Assembly: GCA_022827225.1 (NCBI GenBank)
Contig: JAJDTJ010000104.1
Span: 1 to 64,000 of the forward strand
From: Candidatus Poribacteria bacterium
Lineage (GTDB): Bacteria > Poribacteria > WGA-4E > WGA-3G
Direction: 5' to 3'
DNA: 64,000 bases
Below are positions 59,366-64,000 of this stretch, in pieces (within the stretch, counting starts at the first letter, position 1; the number at the start of each line of letters is the position of its first letter). The notes under the pieces are model-generated. The model had not been told where the DNA came from. It ran no database searches and saw only the letters and a list, made by a program, of their open reading frames with translations. A program made the translations under genes and the position numbers.

Positions 59366-60088
59366 CTATTGCCGCTTGAGGTCTGCCCATTGTGTTGCAA
59401 GTTTACCTTTCGGTTCAACCGGCGTAAGGATATCCAGGAAGCGGTTATCCAACGTTGGTGCGATGAGAAGGTCATCGTCCGTGGCTTCAAAGCGGAGGTT
59501 GACATAATCTCCGCCACCGCCTTCACCGCACTTGAAGTGCAAGAAGTTTTCACCCTTATGGAGTTGAATCTCTGTCGGTGTTGTGACGGATTGTACGCCG
59601 CCTGTCCAGTCCGGGATATCGTACACCATATCACCATTGACCCAGATCTGTGCGTGATCATCGTGTGCTGGATGCATCGTGGTTGTCCGGTCATCGGGTG
59701 AAATGATGGCGATGATACCGTGCCAGGTAATATTGTTTATATCCACAAACCCGTGGCTTGAGGACATGTTGTTCTGGTCCTCAATATCAAGTGTAATAAC
59801 GGACCAGCCGAGTAAAGCACCGTTCGATACTGATTTAACAACGAAATTCGCTGTTTGTCCTGCTCCCTCGCGTGTAGAAACGGAGGCGTTTGTAATCGCA
59901 CCATTGGTGCCCTCGGAGAGGTAGTCAATTCCTGCGGAGTTGGCGAAACCGCCCGTCTCCATTACCAGGTCAAGCCCCCACCATTTTTCAAGCCAGTTAT
60001 CACCTGCCGGTTGCCAGTTTTGTGCAAGTGCTACTGGTGAGATCATGACCACAAAGGCAAGTGTGATAAAGATTGCGAATTTTTTCAT
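59366..60088 (-). CDS. Secreted protein with carbohydrate-binding-like C-terminus
   Basis: 240 residues with a clear signal peptide (KKFAIFITLAFVVMISPVALAQ). Its middle has GLDLVMETGGFANSAG and GWSVITLDIEDQNNMSSSHGFVDINN; the second half has HAQIWVNGDMVYD, TEIQLHKGENFLHFKCGEGGGG, and YVNLRFEATDDDLLIAP, similar to jelly-roll PA14/NPCBM-like modules found in secreted proteins of sponge symbionts. No catalytic motif. Not assigned to a named family. It ends at the 15-bp terminator and its start is 404 bases from the TolB fragment on the other strand. Confidence 0.6.
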   Translation of the reverse strand: MKKFAIFITLAFVVMISPVALAQNWQPAGDNWLEKWWGLDLVMETGGFANSAGIDYLSEGTNGAITNASVSTREGAGQTANFVVKSVSNGALLGWSVITLDIEDQNNMSSSHGFVDINNITWHGIIAIISPDDRTTTMHPAHDDHAQIWVNGDMVYDIPDWTGGVQSVTTPTEIQLHKGENFLHFKCGEGGGGDYVNLRFEATDDDLLIAPTLDNRFLDILTPVEPKGKLATQWADLKRQ

Positions 60089-60243
60089 AGCTATGAATCT
60101 CCTTGTTCAATATACTTTTCATTTCATTAATAGACACAAGGTTCCAGGCTTTGAGTAAGAAGCGCGCTTCCCAAAACCGTGCGACCCTGCAGAATTTATC
60201 TTCAGTGATAGCAGTACTGCGATACAAATCACGTATTTAAATA

Positions 60244-60282
60244 CTGACATTTCACCGGTAAACCGATGTCGGTTTCTGTCAG
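60244..60282. repeat. Nested inverted repeat
   Basis: Outer CTGACA...TGTCAG and inner AAACCGA-TG-TCGGTTT. Could be an operator or a REP-type hairpin. Confidence 0.55.
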
Positions 60283-60451
60283 CAGTGCGATCCCGTAGTC
60301 CTTCGCGGTGTTGTATACGGCACCGCGAGAGGAAAAAGAATACACTTTTGCAAATTATAACACTTTTTAGATATAAATTTCAAGAAAAAAGTGTAGTGTC
60401 AACGGGATTGATAAAAATATATCAGAAAGAACAAAATTTATCAAGTTTAAT

Positions 60452-60481
60452 TTGAACAACGCCGCTTTTTCATGCTATAAT
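60452..60481 (+). promoter_or_regulatory. Promoter placed almost at the start codon of the TolB fragment
   Basis: TTGAAC, 18-base spacer, TATAAT (60476-60481). The ATG at 60493 is 11 bases after the -10 box, so the leader would be very short. No ribosome site. Confidence 0.55.
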
Positions 60482-60492
60482 AACGTGAGTTT

Positions 60493-60894
60493 ATGTTTAA
60501 GGATTCAGAGGAACTGACACAACATATTACTTGGAATAAAAATCCACCGCCGCCGCTCGCGGATGGTGAACCTGCCCCGAAAGCATGGGCGGATAAACAG
60601 ACCATCTACATTGTGAACCGCGATGGCACTGGGCTTCAGCAGATTGTCGATGAAGCCGGTCCTCGGGCAACGAATCCGGAATTATCACCAAGTGGAGGCG
60701 CAGTCCTTTATACGCAGAAGATTGATGGACATCTACAAATCTTTAAAGTCAATATAAACGGTGGAGCTCCGACGCAATTGACGGATATTAAGCAGAATTC
60801 TGGAGGAGATTGGTTCGATCCAGCGTATCCGTTGTCGGTTTCGCCACAACCACAATTGCTAACTACTACATGGGGAGCGGTGAAAAGGAGATAG
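60493..60894 (+). CDS. TolB-like propeller fragment
   Basis: 133 residues with no signal peptide. The segment KQTIYIVNRDGTGLQQIVDEAG, NPELSPSGGAVLYTQ and LQIFKVNINGGAPTQLTD is a TolB/WD40-type blade (D-G-T-x-L ... SPxGxxIxF), about two blades only, and the C-terminus ends in PVSPQPQLLTTTWGxVK-like residues. A complete TolB-like propeller has about five to six blades, so this is either a truncated relative or a short single-domain form. Directly behind a promoter, with no Shine-Dalgarno site. Confidence 0.55.
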   Translation: MFKDSEELTQHITWNKNPPPPLADGEPAPKAWADKQTIYIVNRDGTGLQQIVDEAGPRATNPELSPSGGAVLYTQKIDGHLQIFKVNINGGAPTQLTDIKQNSGGDWFDPAYPLSVSPQPQLLTTTWGAVKRR

Positions 60895-61019
60895 GCTCTT
60901 TTATGCCAGATTTCGTGCAAGCGTAAATAAAAAATGCACTATTTGGGGCAGTGCGGGCACTGGGTTTTGTAGGGAACTCGCCCGGGCAGTACTGCTCAGA
61001 TTGGCACGGAAATTGCTTG

Positions 61020-61048
61020 TTGACTTGCATACAGGGTCAATGTATAGA
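61020..61048 (+). promoter_or_regulatory. Promoter for the VWA gene
   Basis: TTGACT, 17-base spacer, TATAGA (61043-61048), about 45 bases before GTG 61094. Confidence 0.5.
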
Positions 61049-61093
61049 TAGGTCTGCTACCAGTTAGATTAGATAAAATGGAGAAAAAAAAAC

Positions 61094-63298
61094 GTGAATC
61101 GTTCTTATAGACGACACCGCTCAATGCGGGCACTTCTCTTTTCAGGTGTTATTCATCTTTGCCTCATCATCGTTTTTACGTTTTCGTTCTATATCCAGAG
61201 ACCAGCGGGTATCAAAGACGTGATTGCGGTGGATCTGATAACTTCGAAGGATACGCCGCAACGTCCGCGCAGGCTCAAACCACCGCCCCCTAAAAAGTTA
61301 CGGGTGCCACAACAGACCGACCCGTCTACCGAATCAAATCAGCGATATTTGGATGTGGCTGCCTCGGCGAATTTAATCAATGAAACCATACAGCGATCAG
61401 AGGTAGAGCTTCTACATAACGCGACAAAATCTGTGTCGGATACGGAGACCGCACTCCCAGATGTGATGACAGAAGCGCGTCCTTTCAATAGTCGGACTGC
61501 ACCGATCCATGAATCGGTGGCGAGTCCATTTCAAACCACAGCGGGTGAAGGTGTCGAGAGTGTACGTCAACGCGTGAAAGGTGACGGCAGAACCGGCTTT
61601 CACAAACTTGAATCGACGGGTGCTGCTGAAATTGGAGCTATCGGTGATGGGGATGGAGATGACGAAGGTGAGGGAACCGGCAAAGGAGATAGCACCAACC
61701 CGTTTGCCGAGGCACTCGAAAACATCGCCAGCCATATCGTCGCGACACGGGAATTGGACAAGGTGAATGTCGTCTTTGTCGTGGATACGAGCGCGAGTAT
61801 GCGCGATAATATCCAGCAGGTCGCAGCGAACCTGTATAGCCTCACCGATGCGTTTGATTTTGTCAATCTGGAGTATCACCTCGGTATGTCCGAATTCAGT
61901 GTGCGGCACGAGGGACAGAATCTCGAAGTCCGGAGCTTGTTACCGGAGGTCGGTGTGTTGCGCAGACGGATGCAACAAGTCACACTTAGCGGCAATGAAC
62001 ACGCACTTGACGCTTTATTAGATACGCTTCATCGGATCGATTTTCACGCCGATGCGGATAAGTTTATCATTCTTGTAACCGACGAACCTGCAACGAGTGC
62101 TTTTCGCCAAGAAGATTCTAATACACAGATGCGGGAGAAGGTCATTAAGGAATACCAACTTCAGGAGATCCATGTTAACGTTCTCGGTTACCCGGAACAG
62201 TTTCAGCAAAAGTTAGCAGAAACGACAGGCGGATTGTGGCAGCAGATTCCGGGGGACTTCAGCGGTGCTACCTCGCTCCCGAGCACGCGCGCCGGCAACA
62301 GTGCATTTATCAAGGTCTTTCGGGACATCGTCACCGACATCCGTCGAAGCGGCGGTCAATTGCTATTCAGCATGGAGTCTCAATTCGAGGTTGAACTTGA
62401 AGACGGTGATATACCGGCAAAGAAATTGGAACGTGAATTCAAGCGAAACGGTGTCTCTCTGTCCAACGATGGCAGCCTGTTTAATAGTGCTAAGGTCTGG
62501 GAAAAAGGGGAAGGCGATCTGTGGGTGATTACCGACTACGCAAACAAGCAAACCTATACAATCCGTAAAGTAGGGGACAAGTTGAACGTTTATGCCGGTA
62601 TCTATCCTGAAACTTGGAACCTCTCTGATAATCTCACTGCCTTGACGCAACAGCGCGGTAACAGATGGCTTATCAACGACCGTAGAGGCAATCGCATGTA
62701 CACCGTCCGCAACGAGAAAGATCGCTTGAACGTCTATGCCGGTGGAACGCCGGGTGCATCGCCTGAAAAGGGTTTTGGAACTGTCGTAGACATCGTTGTG
62801 ATGCTGGATTACAGTCGGAGTATGGGTGGAAAATCTGAAGCCGTCATGCTCGGTTTAAGCACGCTCATTGGTCGGTTAGACATCCTACCGATCAAGTATC
62901 GGATCGGTCTCATCCGTTTCGCGGAGGCGAAAGATGCGATTAAGGTCATCAACGGTGCGGTCGTCACGCAGATGCCGTTGAACGAATCTATGTTGAGAAG
63001 TTATATGGAGGATCCGTTCGGTGGCGATGAACACCTTATTGATGCGATTGTAGAGGGTCTTCCAAAGGTGAAGTTTAGTCCGTTCGCGAGCCGACTCCTG
63101 CTGATCTTAACAGACGAGCCAACGACTGGGAAGTATCCGCCCGAACGTGCACTCAGCGTGTGTCAGTCGTTAGGTGTCCGCGCTTATGTGATTGGTCATC
63201 CCGGACCAACAGATTTTCAGAAGACGCTCGCGGAACAGACGGGTGGCATCTTTTTCACAATGCCGAAGCATCTAAACAAAACCTATCCGAACCAGTAA
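61094..63298 (+). CDS. Membrane-anchored protein with two VWA domains
   Basis: 734 residues from GTG 61094. A membrane helix at residues 14-34 (LLFSGVIHLCLIIVFTFSFY), then a proline/lysine-rich periplasmic linker (RRLKPPPPKKLRVPQ) like the TonB N-terminus. The first VWA domain (about 221-400) has the MIDAS DTSASM and the second (about 565-734) DYSRSM; both share TDEP or equivalent. Between them lie two short repeated segments, (D)LWVITD...TYTIRKVGDKLNVYAG and RWLINDRRGNRMYTVRNEKDRLNVYAG. MIDAS domains bind Mg2+ and protein partners. Role unknown; may sense or assemble surface structures. GGAGAA lies upstream. Confidence 0.82.
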   Translation: MNRSYRRHRSMRALLFSGVIHLCLIIVFTFSFYIQRPAGIKDVIAVDLITSKDTPQRPRRLKPPPPKKLRVPQQTDPSTESNQRYLDVAASANLINETIQRSEVELLHNATKSVSDTETALPDVMTEARPFNSRTAPIHESVASPFQTTAGEGVESVRQRVKGDGRTGFHKLESTGAAEIGAIGDGDGDDEGEGTGKGDSTNPFAEALENIASHIVATRELDKVNVVFVVDTSASMRDNIQQVAANLYSLTDAFDFVNLEYHLGMSEFSVRHEGQNLEVRSLLPEVGVLRRRMQQVTLSGNEHALDALLDTLHRIDFHADADKFIILVTDEPATSAFRQEDSNTQMREKVIKEYQLQEIHVNVLGYPEQFQQKLAETTGGLWQQIPGDFSGATSLPSTRAGNSAFIKVFRDIVTDIRRSGGQLLFSMESQFEVELEDGDIPAKKLEREFKRNGVSLSNDGSLFNSAKVWEKGEGDLWVITDYANKQTYTIRKVGDKLNVYAGIYPETWNLSDNLTALTQQRGNRWLINDRRGNRMYTVRNEKDRLNVYAGGTPGASPEKGFGTVVDIVVMLDYSRSMGGKSEAVMLGLSTLIGRLDILPIKYRIGLIRFAEAKDAIKVINGAVVTQMPLNESMLRSYMEDPFGGDEHLIDAIVEGLPKVKFSPFASRLLLILTDEPTTGKYPPERALSVCQSLGVRAYVIGHPGPTDFQKTLAEQTGGIFFTMPKHLNKTYPNQ

Positions 63299-63364
63299 CT
63301 TAGTTGTCAGGACTCAGTTGTCAGAGGAAGGGTTGTCGGTTGCCGAATGTGGGAGTTTGTCAGT

Positions 63365-64000
63365 ATGGACGTGGGACTTCAATCTCATATGGAGCGTCTA
63401 TTCACGATTTTAGCGAAGAGACGTGGTCTTCAACTTGATCGTGATCGGTTGAAAGAAGTGCTTTTTGATGTGCCGCGCCATCTCTTTATCGAACAATATT
63501 ACGATCACAAGGCACCGGACGGGATTGTTCAGGTTGCATCACCAAAACCGACAGAAAAGCAACTTGAAACAATTTATTCCGATAGAGGCTTGATGATTCG
63601 AGAGGAACCGCATAGTGCAGCGTCTCAACCCGGTCTTATTTTTGAGATGCTGGCTGACCTCGAATTGGCTCGCGGGCTTAAGGTTTTGGAAGTAGGGACG
63701 GGAAGCGGATGGAATGCTGGACTGATTGCATCCAGCGTGGGAGACGATAGGCTTGTCTACTCTATTGATCTCCAAACGGATTTGGTAGAAAAAGCCCGAA
63801 ATCATCTGTGTTCTGCTGGGTTCAATCGTGTCAATCTGAGAGCGGGCGATGGTGGGTTTGGGTGGCACGGGGAAACCTTTGATCGGATCATCGTTACAGT
63901 CGGTGCGCCTGATATTCCGCCGACGTGGGGGCAGTCATTGACAGAAAGCGGGGTTTTAGTGATGCCGCTTAAGACAGGCGGCGTAGGAGACCCAATTCTC
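63365..64000 (+). CDS. Protein-L-isoaspartate O-methyltransferase-like (partial, right edge)
   Basis: 212 codons to the window edge, start at ATG 63365 (a second in-frame ATG lies 24 bases later). Motif I LEVGTGSGWNAGLIASSVG (near 100-118) binds SAM; the preceding REEPHSAASQPGLIFEML, with SxPxxxxxM-like order, is typical of PCMT, which repairs isoaspartate in aged proteins. GGFGWHGETFDRIIVTVGAPDIPPTW is the usual motif after it. It is cut by the window edge, so C-terminal completeness cannot be seen. It follows the VWA gene by 66 bases. Confidence 0.85.
   Translation, partial: MDVGLQSHMERLFTILAKRRGLQLDRDRLKEVLFDVPRHLFIEQYYDHKAPDGIVQVASPKPTEKQLETIYSDRGLMIREEPHSAASQPGLIFEMLADLELARGLKVLEVGTGSGWNAGLIASSVGDDRLVYSIDLQTDLVEKARNHLCSAGFNRVNLRAGDGGFGWHGETFDRIIVTVGAPDIPPTWGQSLTESGVLVMPLKTGGVGDPIL

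Larger units (their letters stand above)
60089..60492. other. Gap with hairpins and a promoter
   Basis: 404 bases without a gene between divergent reading frames. It holds a nested dyad at 60244-60282 (CTGACA/TGTCAG around AAACCGA-TG-TCGGTTT) and a hairpin TCGCGGTG-N10-CACCGCGA (60303-60328), then AT-rich sequence and the promoter at 60452-60481. Confidence 0.6.

Noticed and set aside
1-64000. CRISPR arrays and rRNA genes
   Set aside because: No spaced direct repeats of 24-40 bp with unique spacers and no rRNA-like sequence were seen; the only tandem repeats are those listed.

Overview
The window looks like a chromosome segment of a Gram-negative, environmental, probably host- or particle-associated bacterium. 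Housekeeping genes (lepA, lepB, selB, lipA, dapB, dapL) sit among a sulfatase, a sialidase-like protein, a mannonate-dehydratase-like enzyme, Gfo/Idh/MocA oxidoreductases, a DUF1080 glycoside-active protein, a phytanoyl-CoA dioxygenase relative, CRTAC1/FG-GAP, PQQ-propeller, TPR and many WD40 proteins. This mix, with small palindromic repeats scattered between genes, is what I would expect from Candidatus Poribacteria or a PVC-like sponge symbiont. That assignment is inference from gene content; there is no rRNA in the window. Most genes lie on the + strand.

Layout. 1-7.3 kb is accessory: the edge of a transposase (-), a Cys-rich protein, a phosphonoacetate-hydrolase-like phosphoesterase, an SDR oxidoreductase bracketed by two small palindromic (MITE-like) elements, a DUF1080 protein, a decayed HigBA-type toxin-antitoxin locus, and a two-gene unit of unknown function behind an AT-rich leader with an inverted-repeat operator candidate. 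7.4-19.9 kb is a core block: lepA and two tandem lepB genes; selB followed by the selenocysteine tRNA gene; lipA; two tandem dapB genes whose 3' thirds are almost identical; a YCF48-like lipoprotein that starts inside dapB2; a PhyH protein; and dapL. 20-28 kb holds a giant periplasmic-propeller PP2C phosphatase, a sugar kinase/nucleotidylyltransferase fusion (-) and a membrane metallopeptidase-TPR protein (-).

28.3-40 kb is the most distinctive stretch. Four tandem WD40 paralogs share the N-terminal motif TTW-LPEGA behind a near-consensus promoter, and are followed by pspA (own promoter) and an AAA+ ATPase. A small gene with an in-frame TGA, then a type II restriction-modification pair (XamI-like, -), close this island. 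43.4-64 kb is a set of catabolic and surface genes: Gfo/Idh/MocA, rhodanese, Uma2 nuclease, PotD-like lipoprotein, two members of a modular repeat membrane family, sulfatase, mannonate dehydratase, PQQ propeller, sialidase-like, TPR, FGE-like, CRTAC1, secreted proteins, a double-VWA protein and the start of a PCMT-like methyltransferase.

How parts work together. selB and selC together indicate selenocysteine decoding. dapB and dapL indicate the aminotransferase route to meso-DAP and lysine. The sulfatase, sialidase-like protein, mannonate dehydratase and Gfo/Idh proteins suggest use of sulfated or acidic host polysaccharides. PspA plus AAA+ suggests an envelope-stress module. The best candidate for an undescribed system is the WD40 paralog array next to PspA/AAA+; the two modular membrane proteins at 47.8-50.1 kb are the best candidate for an undescribed family.
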